DNA of 64,000 nucleotides from Sisyra terminalis. Lineage: Eukaryota; Arthropoda; Insecta; Neuroptera; Sisyridae. The notes beneath the pieces were generated by a model, which saw only the letters and a list, made by a program, of their open reading frames with translations, did not search any database and was not told where the DNA came from. The translations under genes were made by a program, and so were the position numbers. The number at the start of each line of letters is the position of its first letter. Position 1 is the stretch's first letter. This document shows positions 36,740 to 49,624 of the stretch, one piece after another. The stretch spans positions 70,814,630-70,878,629 of the forward strand of contig OY292274.1 in NCBI GenBank assembly GCA_958496175.1. Reading direction: 5' to 3'.

Positions 36740-38755
36740 GTTTGAAAGACTAATTCCATAGTTAACCAGACAATAACTCAAATAAAACTCAGTCACCTCC
36801 ATCAAACATTGATGGGACAAACTTGACAAACAATTTCGGCAAAAAAATTCCCCAAATTTGAGTTGAACCACCGAAAAAACGTTTCAATGCCTTACAGTTA
36901 CGATTTGTTGTAAACTTTTGCAATTTACATCAAATCAAAATGATATTTTTTTCAAGTTTCCAATCAGCCGGTTTTAGCTTATTATTTATTCTCTGTCTTT
37001 ATCGATATATGACTTGTTTATTTTGAAAGTGAGTTAAGTCTATTTCAAGAACAATCCCTATAGTGTTATCATTTTTAGCCATAGGAACTATGGAAGATAC
37101 TAAGGAGGAGGAGGGAATAATTGGCGTTTTTGTTAAAATCAGTAATTTCTGAAAACTTAGCAGTTCAATAATTAACATACTTTGTTCTAGTTACAAGAAG
37201 AATCACCATATTGACCATCCTTAAAATGAACTTACGCCACTTTCAAAATAAATGAACCAAATTTATTTTTTTGGGAAAGTCAATTTTTTGCGGGGGAACG
37301 AGGGGGTGGCGCCTCTCGGTGACGGATTTTTTGGTGAAAATTATGTTTCAGACCTACTCTATCAATAAATAAAAAAATTACTTCTACTTAGGTACTTTTT
37401 GAAGAGTCCTTCTAAGTAGGGGGAAAAAATCATCAAATGCCTTTTATTTTCTCCAATTTTTTTGGTTGCGACGGAGGGGGGAGTTCAAGTTTTCTTACTA
37501 CTTATCAATTAATGCTTTATACAAGTAATCCAACGTTCTATTCCCTATCTTAAAAAATGCAACCACTTTTACGCTACTGCAACTGTAAATTATTGGTATC
37601 AACATTTAAATATTTGTATTTTGTGTCATATAAGACTTTAGAAAAATTCCGTATGGTTTCATAATTTCAATCTTAAATTTTCATAAAAGAAAATACAATT
37701 TTATTCCAACTACCAAGAAAAAAAACTTTCGACTTACGTTTTCCATTCATTTGACTAGAAATCCAAACGCCATCTATTACCAAAATGGAGTCACCAAAAA
37801 AACAACGCCAACTCGTTTGCACGCAATTGTCACCGCAGAGAATCTGTAAAAAAATGAATTCTTTCAGGGACTTTTCCAATGAAAAAATCAATCAACCACA
37901 TTGCAAATTCAATCGAAACAAATTTAAAAACATATAAACTAACGAGCAACAAGTGTTTCAAAGGCTAATTCCATAGTTAACTAGACAATAACTCAAATAA
38001 AACTCAGTCACCTCCATCAAACATTGATGGGACAAACTTGACAAACCATTTCCGCAAAAAAATTCGCCAAATTTGAGTTGAACCACCAAAAAAACGTTTC
38101 AATGCCTTACAGTTACAATTTGTTGTAAACTTTTGCAACTTAAATCAATTAAAAATGATATTTTTTTCAAGTTTCCAATCAGCCGGTTTTACCTTATGCA
38201 AGAATATATGGCCAGAAAGGGACAAATATTTAATCCAACAATATCAAAATATTTCACTTACATGAATCGAAAAAATGCTTTCCAAGAGTAGTTGGACACT
38301 TACAAAACACTTTTCAAAAAAAAATTTCCACAAAATCAAAGTTTTTTCCACGAAAACTTCACAAATTAATCATCGAAAAAATCATATCACAAATGAATTA
38401 CTTGACAATCAAGATCTGACTGAAACTATGCGCAAACGACCCAAATTAATGCCACTACGAAACAGCAGCCTGCTTAGACTAATTTCGAGTTTGGTCTTAG
38501 AAAATAATAAATAATTTTATTTGGTGATTTTTAAAACTTTTTTCTTCTCATTCACGTTAAAAATACAATTTACACATGCTTCCTATATTCCTAGACCGGA
38601 AAACCATTAATTTTCGACAGCTTTAATAGTTTCCACAGCTCACTGCTTAAGATTGAATTAAGTGGACAACCAATAAAGATACAGTAAGTGTCAAGTTCTT
38701 CAGCGATAATGCGCCACTAGTGACCGAAAAAATTACAAACCCTATATCCGATGTG
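36740..38755. repeat. Two-kilobase dispersed repeat, copy 2 (rearranged)
   Basis: The first 240 bp match an internal part of copy 1 (about 6130-6370). The sequence then jumps to the part matching about 5155 and runs on to the normal end at caaaccctatatccgat. The minus-strand exon-like segment is 37738-37843 (106 bp, same splice sites), and here its frame is open (72-codon minus-strand ORF 37673-37891). Confidence 0.78.
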
Positions 38756-39140
38756 TTTACAATATATAGAATATATTGCGGTCCAATTTATGTAGTATAA
38801 TTTAATATACATAATAATATATAAAAATCATACCATAAACACACATAAATATGAAATCCAAAAGTTCAAACAAAAATATTCGTGACGTATTGCCCAGATA
38901 CGTATTTCGATTGCCAAGCAAGCTTCCTCAGTGGCCATCAAGTAGTTTGGATCACTCCGTAACCGCTTTGTGATGATTCACAGGAAGGTTGCTTGGCAAT
39001 CGAAATACGTATCTGGGCAATACGTCATGAATATTTTTGTTTGAACTTGTGTTCAAATTTATGTTTATTATATTAAATTATACTACATCAATTGGACCAC
39101 AATATATCCTATATATTGCATACGCAGTATAACTGTTCAA
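38755..39140. repeat. Family 2 foldback element
   Basis: Nearly complete copy: gcccagatacgtatttcgat / atcgaaatacgtatctgggc pair, loop with cactccgtaaccgctttgtg, and outer arms with acatcaattggaccacaata. Confidence 0.8.
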
Positions 39141-39639
39141 AGTCAGCGAAAAAAAAATATTTTAATTAATCAATTAACGTAAAATATAGAAAAATTCTTT
39201 ATCGATTTGCCTCTACAATTTTCTTCGTTAGCATAATTGTTTCTATAGACAGTGGCGTCGCGAATGATTTTGCCGCTCCCTATTTTCAACATAGTTAAAA
39301 AAAATGATCAAAAAGACAAATATCTTTAGATTCTTCGACTATTTAAAAATGTATTTTTTGCGGTTTTCTACAAAAAAAAAAAATGTTAAGAAAATTATCA
39401 ATGTCAATAAGCCACTTCATTTTCAATTGTACCCTGCCCCTTTGGACACCCACCACGTCACACTACTACCTGTAGACCAGTATCAAGGGCCCAAAAATGT
39501 AGATCAGTGGTTCATAACCTGGGTTCAATCTAGTCTGATAATTGGATCTTTATGGACATTTTCCACCTCATGTTCAGCTGTTCATGCATGTTCATGTGTA
39601 TTAATAAAAAAATTAAATAAAATGTTCAGCTGGACAGTT

Positions 39640-39870
39640 TATACAATATATGAAATATTTTGTGGTCTTATTTGTGTAGGGGTAATATAATTTCCAAAAG
39701 TAAACAATAAACACCAATTTGAATCAACAGGTCAAACAAAATGTAATTTTTTGACGTATTGCCCCATAGACATATTTCGATTGCCAAGCCATTTTTATCA
39801 GTGGTCATCAAATAATTTTGGATCGCTTCATGACTACTATATGTTGAGTTACATAGATGGCAATCGAAAT
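39640..39870. repeat. Divergent family 2 foldback fragment
   Basis: Carries ttgacgtattgccccataga and tggcaatcgaaatacgtaac with more differences than other copies. Confidence 0.6.
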
Positions 39871-40374
39871 ACGTAACGTGGAACAACACCCACTTATAAT
39901 GAATGCGAGAATTGTCATCTTTTTCTATATTTATCACATTATTATATTGATATACTCTTATACCTTTCAAAGTTATATCAAAATTAATATCTTATATATA
40001 CATTGGCTATCTTGCCGTGCGTCCGTACAGAATGGGCTATGCGCATGCGCTGTTATTCCCACTTACGCATTCAAAACGTTGGTAAGGGCACTCACTCACT
40101 AATGTATTTGTGAATACGTATTTCGAATTTTCAGGTTTACAATAAGTGAAATCCAAATAAGATAAAGCTCACTTATAAACTTAACTTATAACTTTTCATA
40201 AAAAATAGATTTTAAAAAGTTTGACTGTTGAAAAACGAACCAAAACTTAAAATCACCTATTTGGTATAAGTATTACAAAAGTATTAAACTTTCATACTAA
40301 TTTAGTGAAATGACGTTATTTATAAAAAAAATATTTTTTCTTTCTCAATATAATATTATTATAGATAAGCTTTT

Positions 40375-40501
40375 TTTTATATTAACAACACTTTGATTAT
40401 TAAATTTAAAATTTCGATCGTTGATTAACTCTACATTATCTCATATTAAACATTTTATTGAGATGAAATTTTTAATTGCGAATGCAACGGGCTACTACTA
40501 G
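40375..40501 (+). mobile_element. Helitron-like 3' end
   Basis: Ends gaatgcaacgggctactactag before a T, like the 3' end at 8985, and shares gattaactctacattatctc upstream with it. The 5' end was not found. Confidence 0.5.
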
Positions 40502-40759
40502 TATAATTAGTAGATTTTTAAAGTGGCAATCGAAATACGTAACGTGGAACAACACCCACTTATAATGAATGCGAAAATTATTATCTTTTTCTACATTTAT
40601 CATGTTATTATATTGACTCTTATACCTTTAAAAGATATATCAAAATTAATTAAAGTTGTAAAAGATGCAAGTACTTGAGAAAGTTAACAAGCAGTCGACG
40701 AAACGTAGCAAATTAATAATTTCACCATCTAAAGTTAATTTAATTTCAGCAAAACCAAA

Positions 40760-41904
40760 ATGTTTCTACTAGCGCTCTTATTCTGCGGAATATTATTTCC
40801 AAATCAAATCACCGGCGAACCACTACCAACCAATCATGTGATCGCAGCACACCAAGACTTTGCTCACAAATTATACCAAGTACCATAAAAAATCATTTCC
40901 TATCAAACCATCAATTAATTAAACTTTTTTAGTTACTCCCCAAAGACAAAAATGTCGTCTTCTGCCCATTGTCCGCCCACTCGATACTGTCGCTGGTGCT
41001 GGACGGCGCCAGTGGCCTGACGTTTGACGAAATGAAAACGGCACTGTCGTTACGAGGCACCAAGTCGGAAATTGCCGCCGGCCAACAGGAAATCAGCAAA
41101 ATTCTGCAGGCCAGCAACGGCTTGACGTTCACCATTGCCAACAACATTTACGTGGCGCCCAACACCCAAGTGAAGGAGAGTTTTGCGCGGCAAGCGACCA
41201 CCGCGTACGGTGCAGGAATCGACAGTTTGAACTTCACCCGGCCGGATGCGGCCAACGTGATCAACGCGTGGGTGGCGGAAAAGACGCGGGGAAAAATCAC
41301 CGAGCTGATTCGGCCGGAAATGTTGAGTGCCGACACCAGAGCGGTGCTCATCAACGCCGTGTACTTCTTGGGCGCATGGCGCGAACCCTTCAAATATCTG
41401 CCCTATCCAATGACGTTCCACGTCAGCCCGTCCCAAACCCAAAGCGTGGAACAAATGAGCTACGAAGGTAACGTCAACTATGTCAAGGGCGCCAACTATC
41501 AAATGGTCGAATTTCCCTACGTCGACGACAACTACGTCCTACGTATCATTCTCCCATCCGAAATTGACAATTTAGAGGAAATCGAAAAAGATGTGCCCAA
41601 CATTTTGGCAACCCCTCTCGAACCTACATACATTCAAGTTTATGTTCCTAAATTCGACATTGAATCCAAACTGGACCTGGTACCACTGCTAAAAAAGGTA
41701 TCCAAATTTTCTTTTTTTTTTTGCTCTACTCTTCCTTGAAAACTAAAGACAATGATTTTCAGCTGGGTATGGTTAGTGCCTTTAGTGAACAGTCTGCCAA
41801 TTTCAAAGATTTAACTGAAGAACCAATTGTAATTTCGGACGTTATTCAAAAAGCAATTATCAAAGTTGCCGAAAAGGGAACCGAAGCAGCCGCTGCCACT
41901 GGAG
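40760..41904 (+). CDS. Serpin, constant region: exons 1-3 up to the reactive-loop hinge
   Basis: Three exons (40760-40879, 40933-41697, 41763-41904) encode 342 residues shared by all isoforms. A signal peptide begins M-F-L-L-A-L-L-F, so the product is secreted. The serpin core is clear: helix A/B region with F-C-P-L-S-A-H-S-I, F-T-I-A-N-N-I-Y-V, and L-I-N-A-V-Y-F-L-G-A-W near residue 178. Exon 3 ends with the inhibitory proximal hinge E-K-G-T-E-A-A-A-A-T-G (residues 332-342), small residues that allow loop insertion. The chain then breaks in phase 1 at the donor gtaaac (41905). The constant part cannot finish a serpin; the reactive loop and the last strands must come from one of the downstream exons, which brings the total to about 385-396 residues, normal for the family. 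An acceptor-like cag at 40747-40749 hints at a 5' UTR intron. Exon 2 is visibly richer in G and C than anything around it. Insect serpins of this kind usually control immune protease cascades, but the target here is unknown. Confidence 0.95.
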
Positions 41905-42019
41905 GTAAACAATTTTGTTTTTCACCACTAGACAAAACAGAACATCACAGCCTACTACTAAAACAGTTAATACAATTATGAAAATTGTTTAGCTATAATC
42001 AAAATACGATTTTTTCGCT

Positions 42020-43860
42020 GACTAAACAGTTATATTGTGTATACAATATATAGAATATAGTTCAATATACACAATAATATATAAAAATTTGAACAGAAAT
42101 TCAAACAAAAATATTCGTGACGAATTACTCAGATACGTATTTCGATTGCCAAGCAATCTTCCTCAGTGAATCACTCTGTAACTGCTTTGATGACTACTAG
42201 GGTAGATTGCTGGGCAATCGAAATACGTATCTGGGCAATACGTCTCACGAATATTTTTCTCTGAACTTCCGTTAAAATTTATGTAAATATTGTGTCTTTT
42301 TTCATCGTAAATATTTGCCCCAATGTTTTGTCTTTCTTGTACGATCGTTGGAAACTAACCTAGTAATTAGTTTCACATAAATACCAACATTAAGGAAAAA
42401 AATTAATGCATTTTGGTAAAAAAAAACTAAAACAAATGCCTTTTAAGGTAAAAAAAAAGTTTATAAATATCACAAGTAAGCTTTCCCATCCGAACTGATA
42501 TAATTACCATAGAGACCAAAATAAGATTTTTTCGCTGACTTTGAACAGTTATACTGTGTATACAATAGGGTGATTTTTTTTTTGACTTTTTTTTTTGATC
42601 CCATCGTGAAATTTTGTTGGAAATACCAAAAAAAAAATTCTCTGAAAGTTTGAGCCCTTCATATTAATTTTAAGTCCTCGACCAAGACGTGTAAAGATTT
42701 CCCATTGAAAATACACGGAAACTCTGATTTTTCATTTTTAAATTTCTATATCTCAGCGGCATTTCATGGGATCGCTTTTACCGACAATGGTTTTTTTCTC
42801 AGAATTAAACGCTCTACAAAAGTGCCCATTGCGACAAAGTCGTGAGGTAGTACACACCGGTGAGGTAGTACGGGCCACTGAACCTGATTTTTCCATAAAA
42901 TTCGCGTTTTTTTGCATTTATCTCGTAAGTAACAAGAGCTACGGAAAAGTTATAAATGAAAAACTTGTAGGGAATTTGATTTCCTACAAAAAAGGCCCTG
43001 TAGACCAAATCGCGAAGATCAATATTAAACGTGATATTAAGCCTTGAATTGATTTAAACTTTAAATCAATGATCGGCAAAAATTTCACAGAAATATCAAT
43101 TCAAGGCTTAATATCTCGTTTAATATTGATCTTAGCGATTTGGTCTATAGGAACTTTTTTGTAAAAAATCAAATTCTCTACAAGTTTTTTTTTTTATAAT
43201 TTTTCCGTAGCTCTTGTTATTTACGAGATAAATGCAAAAAAAAAACGTGAATTTTATGGAAAAATCAAGTTCAGTGGCCCGTACTACCTCACCGGTGTGA
43301 GTTACGACTTTGTCGCAATCGGCACTTTTGTAGAGCGTTTAATTCTGAGAAAAAACCATCTTCGGTAAAAGCGATCCGTCAAAATTTTATAATAAGAGAA
43401 ATTCAAGGCTCAATATGTCGAGAAATATCAATCTTAGCAATTTGGTTTTCTGGAACTTTTTTGTAGAAAATTAAATTTCCTATAAATTTGACATTTACAT
43501 TTTTTCTGAAGGTCTTGTAAGTCATGAGTTACTGACAGAAAAACGAGAAATCTATGAAAAATTTGGTGTAAATCACGATTTTGCCGCAATAGGCACTTTT
43601 GTAGAGCATACAATTGTACAAAAATCGCGACTTTAAGCGAGGCGATACCATAAAATTCCACTGAGCTATAAAAATTTATAAAAAAACATCAAAGTTTATG
43701 TGTATTTTAAATAGAAAATATTCACACATTATTGTGTATATTGAACTATACTACATAAATTGGACCGCAATATATTCTATATGTTGTATACACTGCTTAG
43801 CTATATTTTATATATCGTTAAAACAGTACAACTGTTCAAAGTTAGCGGAGAGAAAAACCT
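42020..43860. repeat. Family 2 foldback elements with a family 4 element inserted
   Basis: One family 2 copy lies at about 42020-42290. A second is split: its left end (gttatactgtgtatacaa) stops at 42565 where a family 4 element (tagggtgatttttttttt) begins, and its right half resumes at about 43735 (tatactacataaattggacc). Family 4 here has the paired ccggtgaggtagtacgggcc and ggcccgtactacctcaccgg blocks. All of this is in the long intron between the serpin hinge and its first alternative exon. Confidence 0.7.
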
Positions 43861-44468
43861 AATAAATTAGACAATTTTTTGTACTTCAAACCCCGTAAAT
43901 CAAAAAAAAAAATCAATATTTAAACCAATGTAATGTTCTGTTTTGTCCTTAAACCACTTGTTTCCCACGAAATAAAATTAGCAGCTTACGCAAATAACAT
44001 TAAAACGCTTTTATTGACTAAAACTCTTTTTGCAAAACTATCGAAGTGAAACTTCTAACGAAAACTAGAGAAAAATGAAAAATTGTTGTAATAACCATAG
44101 ATCCATGTGCAAAATGCGTGGAATTAGAAATTCAGCAATAATAAAATGCTACTTTGAACTAACCAATTTCCACGTTTCAACTACGTGATAAAAACTATAT
44201 TTATATAAATGTATAGCCAATTTGATTGCTAGTGAATTTAGCTTTGGGTATGTAGATATTAATGTAATGCTGCCATCTAGTAGTAATTGAAAAAGTTTTA
44301 ATAAGAAAATGGCGATTTAATCGCCTCTAGAGGGCAGTATGGTGGAGGAAACTATAGAGAAATTATATTTTAAGGCTGATAAGACTATTGGTTAATACCT
44401 GCAACTTTATCTGCGTGTCTTAAATACATATCGATAATGTTTTTAAAGTAAAAATAAAGTGTCCATTA

Positions 44469-45470
44469 GACTGATTCAAAAAAAAAAATGATGATTTTTT
44501 TCTTAATTATATCGAAAATATTGTTGGGAATGACCAAAAAAAAAATACGGTGAAAATTTAAGCTCTTACTATTAATCGAAATTATTCGCTTTCCCATTTA
44601 AATAACATGGAAACAATATTTTCTGGCACTTTGGAATTTTATAGCTTACGTTGGTAACAATATTTCGGAATGGCCAAAGTTTATTCTTGTAGAAAATTGA
44701 ACGATCTACAAAAACGGTCTCGTACAAGTTTTTGATTTATTTATTCCTTCAAAAGTTATTCGAGGTCAAAGTTGAACTAAAAAGAAATCTTAATATTTTT
44801 TTCAATTTTCAGACACAACCATCAATTTTATGAGAAAATTTTATAAGACATTTTTTGTAGAGCGCTTTTTTTCCTATAACTTATCTCTATGAATGTTTTT
44901 GATATTTTTCACAGGTCCTAAGTTATTTGCATTAAACTGAATATTACCTGAATTATTATGTTTTTAACATAAAAATTATTTTTTTTATTTTAATTAAATA
45001 ACTTAGGAACTGTGAAAATCAAAAACTTTTATTGCGATAAGTTATAGGAAAAAAAGTGCTCTACAAAAAATGTCCTATCAAATTTTCTCATAAAATTGAT
45101 GGTTGCGTCAAAAAATTGAAAAAATATTAAAATTTCTCTTCGGTTCAACTTTGACCTCGAATAACTTTTGAAGGAATAAATAAATCAAAAACTTGTCCGA
45201 AACCTTTTTTGTAGATCGTTCAATTTTCTTCAAGAATATATCTTGGTCATTTCAAAATATTGTCACCAACGTGAGCTCTAAAATTCCAAAGTGCAAGAGA
45301 ATATTGTTCCCATGTTATTTAAATGGAAAATCGAAATTTGCGATGCGGCACCTGTTAATATTAATATTAAGAGCTTAAACTTTCACAGGCTTTTTTTTTT
45401 TGGTTATTCCCCTCCATATATTCGATATAATTAAGAGAAAAAAAATCATAATTTTTTTTTTGAATCAGTC
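44469..45470. repeat. Family 1 foldback element, full-length copy
   Basis: Starts gactgattc (44469) and ends gaatcagtc (45470), arms complementary throughout. It lies between the serpin hinge exon and alternative exon 1. Confidence 0.85.
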
Positions 45471-46352
45471 TTATTGCCAGTATTATAAATTATAATTCTA
45501 ATACACCTAATACACTTATGGAATGAATATTATTTATTTTTAAAATTCCACCAGCCCTTAAGTCCTTAAATTGCGATTATAAATGTAAAACGATATTTAC
45601 TGTAAGACAACATTAATTTTAAGTAAAAATATCATATATTAATGAGACGTTGGAAGAAAAATTCCCCAACAACCCATTTTAATGAGTGGGTAGGCAACCC
45701 ATGTTACACGTATGACACGGTGTTGCCTATATAACTTTATATATGTTTTAGTAGGCGTGTGATTTTTGCTTCCCATAAAAAATTATCCTGAACAATTATT
45801 AGGTTGGGGATGAATTAGATGCACTCATTTTCATCCCCTCACCCCTTTGTTTTATCTTTTAGGCTCATCTCTATCTAAAAAATTAAACTGATTTAGTGAA
45901 ATTCTTCATAAACCTCTAAATAATGGCTTTCAAAAGCCATAATTATTTAGATAAAAAAAATGAATTGTGAAAGTATTTCCTCCAGAATTTCAAGCTTTTG
46001 CTTGGATTTTTCATTTCCCAAAAAAGCGAAATTTACTTGAAATTCGGGTGAAACATTTCTTTATGCATCCTGCACCATATTGATTTTAATTCATTGGAGG
46101 TACTCGAATATTCAAGCGTCTTTTTTTAACCAATTTCAATTTTGAATGGGACAAATTTTTATATTTTCTTACCCAAAATTACTGCCGCCAAAAAATGCAT
46201 CCCTAATAAGACCCTAACGGGGAATGATACTCGAAATTTTTAAGACAAAAACATCAAATTATTTCTTTCAAATCATTAAAACTCGAAAATTGCCGAGCTG
46301 ATAAATTTTCTTTGAAAATCCAACAACCAACTGAAAATTGTTTTTCTTTCAG

Positions 46353-46510
46353 TTCTGACAAATAGGCAAGGTGCATTTAAAATTGCTGGAGGTGTAACAG
46401 TTGTCAATTGCAATAGGCCGTTTGGTTTTGCACTGATGCACAAAACACTGCAGTTACCAACTTTCACTGGCCGAATAGTAAAGCTCGATGAAAATAAAGC
46501 TCATCATTGA
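46353..46510 (+). CDS. Serpin alternative last exon 1
   Basis: Acceptor ctttcag ends at 46352. Joined in phase 1 to the donor at 41905, it reads 52 residues to TGA. The loop begins V-L-T-N-R-Q-G-A-F-K, then comes the serpin signature N-R-P-F-G-F-A-L and F-T-G-R-I-V at the C-terminus. Standard counting from the hinge puts P1 at Gln with Arg at P2. The loop is long, 20 residues from the junction to N-R-P-F, so Arg or the later Lys could be the true P1, giving trypsin-like specificity. The isoform would be 394 residues. Confidence 0.88.
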
Positions 46511-46990
46511 TCGACTTTTTCAACGATTAATATTAAAGCTTTTTTAGACAAATTAGATTTTCTGTACCTTATATTGAATCTTACAAATTCACTCACTTTG
46601 AGATGATGCAATTCTGCAAAGCTCTGCAAACATCCTGTAACAAAACAGAAATATTTTAGAAAATATATTTTTTTCAACTTGAATATTCGTAGCTTTAATA
46701 CGCCCAAAAAGCTTATCAAGTAAATCAGTGATTTGTAGATCAAATCTTTGTTTCAATCCCACAAATTTTACAATTATTTCTTTCTCTCATTAAATTAATA
46801 ATCCATCTTTGTTTTCGACTTCGGCCCAACGAATTCTTCCAATTTATCTTCTACAACATCTAATACGAGATCTTTAATTTATTTTTTTTCCCCCATTCTT
46901 TCCAACACAACATTTCAAAGCTCTCCAGATACTTCCTTTTAGGCTGATTCATAAAAAATATTTGTTATTTTTTTTTTAATCTTATTTCAG

Positions 46991-47121
46991 TTTTGCTATC
47001 AGAAAGTTTCTCTCTTACTCCAATGGTACACATTATAAACGTCAACAGACCATTTTATTTTGCTCTTCTATATCAACCAAAACACTTACCAGTGTTCACA
47101 GGTCGTTTGATTATAAATTGA
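46991..47121 (+). CDS. Serpin alternative last exon 2
   Basis: Acceptor atttcag ends at 46990. The phase-1 frame encodes V-L-L-S-E-S-F-S-L-T-P-M, then N-R-P-F-Y-F-A-L-L-Y and V-F-T-G-R-L, stopping at 47121. The sixth loop residue (nominal P1) is Ser followed by Phe; Phe, Leu or Met nearby would suit a chymotrypsin-like protease. The loop to N-R-P-F is 18 residues. It lies about 480 bp after exon 1. Confidence 0.88.
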
Positions 47122-47284
47122 TGCAAATAATTCTTAAAGTTGTAAATCGCTTTCATCTCTTTTTTTTTTCTAATAAAAAATTCATTTTTTTCTATCAATC
47201 ATAAAATGATATTTTAAAATTTTTATTCTTAATCCCTTTAAGATCCAAAGTGTACAGGAAACCATGGAAATATGATATATTTCT

Positions 47285-47790
47285 AAAAGAAGTTCAGAGG
47301 AAGAAAATATATCTCAATTCCTTAGATAATATCTATAAATCCCAGTAGGAAACCTTAAAACTTTCAAGCTTAGATAAAATATTTTTTTTTGGGATATGTC
47401 TGAAGAGGTGAGAACTAATATTACACCTCTCTCCCCCCCCCCCGAAATTATATGTTTCAGATAGCTCAATATTTGCATTCCTAATTGATCACATTATTTA
47501 TACAATTTATAAACTTCATGATACCACAAAAATACAACTGAATACGGAATATTAGATTTGGGAAAAAAAATCCATTAAAAGCATTAAATTTCCTACAAAA
47601 TTATGTATTGCCCATTTCATAATTCATATTGGTTCGCGAGTTAAAAAAATCATAAGCAAATCACACAATTTTTCTTTCAAAAAAAATCAAACTTCAATTG
47701 TCAATTTCTTCGAAATGGTGAGATTGACGAAAATAATATTAAGGACCTTTTTTGTAGAGCGTTTAATTTTCTATAAAATTATCTATAAAA
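47285..47790. repeat. Left arm of a long-distance inverted repeat
   Basis: About 500 bp from the aattccttagataatatcta block to aattttctataaaattatc are the complement of 59260-59755. Shared words include gaaatggtgagattgacgaa and tttgtagagcgtttaatttt. The arms are about 11.5 kb apart and bracket serpin exons 3-7. Confidence 0.8.
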
Positions 47791-48030
47791 TTTTACAACA
47801 TGATTAAGTTACCAGCAAGATAGGATTTTTTTTAGTTCGAAGGACTTTTCCTCAACTTTCGCAAAAGTTTTTAACAGGTGACTACAAATCAATTTTACTG
47901 TGTAATTACTAAAAAAAGGCGATTTTTTTGATCTTTTTTCTTTTTGTTGACGTCCCTTTTTAATATCCTGTAACTCACAACTGAATGGACTAAATCTGAA
48001 ATTTTTTAATGGATATTTTGATGGACATAA

Positions 48031-49533
48031 GATTGATTTAAAAAAATTATGATTTTTTTTTCTTAAGTATATCGAAAATATTGTTGGAAATGACAAAAAA
48101 AAATCCTGTGAAAGTTTAAGCTCTTAATATTAATATTAAGAAGTGTCATGGCAAATTTCGATTTTCCATTTAAATAACATAGGAAGAATATTCTCTTGCA
48201 CTTTGGAATTTTATAGCTCACGTTGGTGAAAATATTTCGATATGATCAAGTTATATTCTTGTAGAAAATTGAACGATCTACAAAAAAAGTCTTGTACAAG
48301 TTTTTTATATATTTATTCCTTCAAAAGTTATTCGAGGTCAAAGTTGAACTAAACAGAAATTTTAATATTTTTTCAATTTTTTGACGCAACCATCAATTTT
48401 ATGAGAAAATTTTATAGGACATTTTTTGTAGAGCTCTTTTTTCCTATAACTTAGCTCTATAAAAGTTTTTGATATTGTTAACACGTCGTAGGTTATTTGC
48501 ATTAAATTGAATATTCCCTGAATTATTATATTTTTGACATAATTTTTTTTTTTTTATTTTAATTATGGTTAATAACTTTGGACCTGTGAAAAATATCAAG
48601 AACTTTTAAAGAGATAAGTTATTAGTTGAACTTGGTTACAAAGTTTCTATAAAATCAATAAAGCTGTCTCTAGATTGGAACCAATAGTAAAACCAGAATA
48701 ATTGGTACAACTATTTAGATTAGACTTATAGCTTACGTTGGGGACAATATTTCGAAATGACCAAAATATATTCGTATAGAAAATTGAACGGTCTACAAAA
48801 AAGGTCTTGTACAAGTTTTTGATATATTCATTCCTTCAATAGTTATTCGAGGTCAAAGTTGGCCTAAAGAGAAATTTTAATATTTTTTCAATTTTTGGAT
48901 CCAACCATGCTATTTTATGAGAAAATTTTATAGGACATTTTTTGTAGAGTACTTTTTTTTCTATAACTTATCTCTATAAAAGATTTTATATTTTTCACAG
49001 CTCCTAAGTTATTTGCATTAAACTGAAAATTCTCTGAATTATTATATTTTTAAGTTATTTTTTTTTTTTAATTAAATAACTTAGGACCTGTGAAAAATAT
49101 CAAAAACTTTTACAGAGATAAGTTATAGGAAAAAAAGTGCTCTACAAAAAATGTGCTATACAATTTTCTCATAAAATTGATGGTTGCGTCAAAAAATTGA
49201 AAAAATATTAAAATTTCTCTTTAGTTCAACTTTGACTTCGAATAACTTTTGAAGGAATAAATATATCAAAAAATTGTCAGAGACCTTTTTTGTAGATCGT
49301 TCAATTTTCTACAAGAATATACCTTGGTCATTCCGAAATATTGTCACCAACGTGAGCTATAAAATTCCAAAGTGCACGAGAATATTGTTCCCATGTTATT
49401 TAAATGGAAAATCGAATAATTTCGATTAATATTAAGAGCTTAAACTTTCACAGGATTTTTTTTTGGTCATTCCCAACAATATTTTCGATATAATTAAGAA
49501 AAAAAAATTCTTCATTTTTTTTTTGAATTAGTC
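48031..49533. repeat. Family 1 foldback element with internal insertion
   Basis: Left end gattgattta (48031), right end gaattagtc (49533) before TA. Near the centre (about 48615-48735) a block with aattggtacaactatttaga interrupts and a second left arm follows, so two copies may be merged. It lies between alternative exons 2 and 3. Confidence 0.75.
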
Positions 49534-49579
49534 TAAATGGACATGCAATGAATAAATAATGGATTTCTTTTTCGACAGC

Positions 49580-49624
49580 AGTTTGCTATATTTTTTATGA
49601 AAATTCAAAGTTGGTCGCTTATAG
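49580..49624 (+). pseudogene. Possible 3' remnant of a serpin alternative exon
   Basis: Just after the end of a foldback element (49533), one frame reads L-L-Y, an in-frame stop, then K-F-K-V-G-R-L and a stop. This resembles the end of the neighbouring exons (A-L-L-Y ... F-V-G-R-L). The loop-coding half is absent. The match is short and could be chance. Confidence 0.3.

Noticed and set aside
39244..39300. cagtggcgtcgcgaatgatt as a second hAT end
   Set aside because: Only a short resemblance to a hAT tip; no transposase or opposite end nearby.
41050..41502. 150-codon minus-strand ORF opposite serpin exon 2
   Set aside because: It is a shadow of the GC-rich coding exon; no splice or start context of its own, and the plus strand is a clear serpin.
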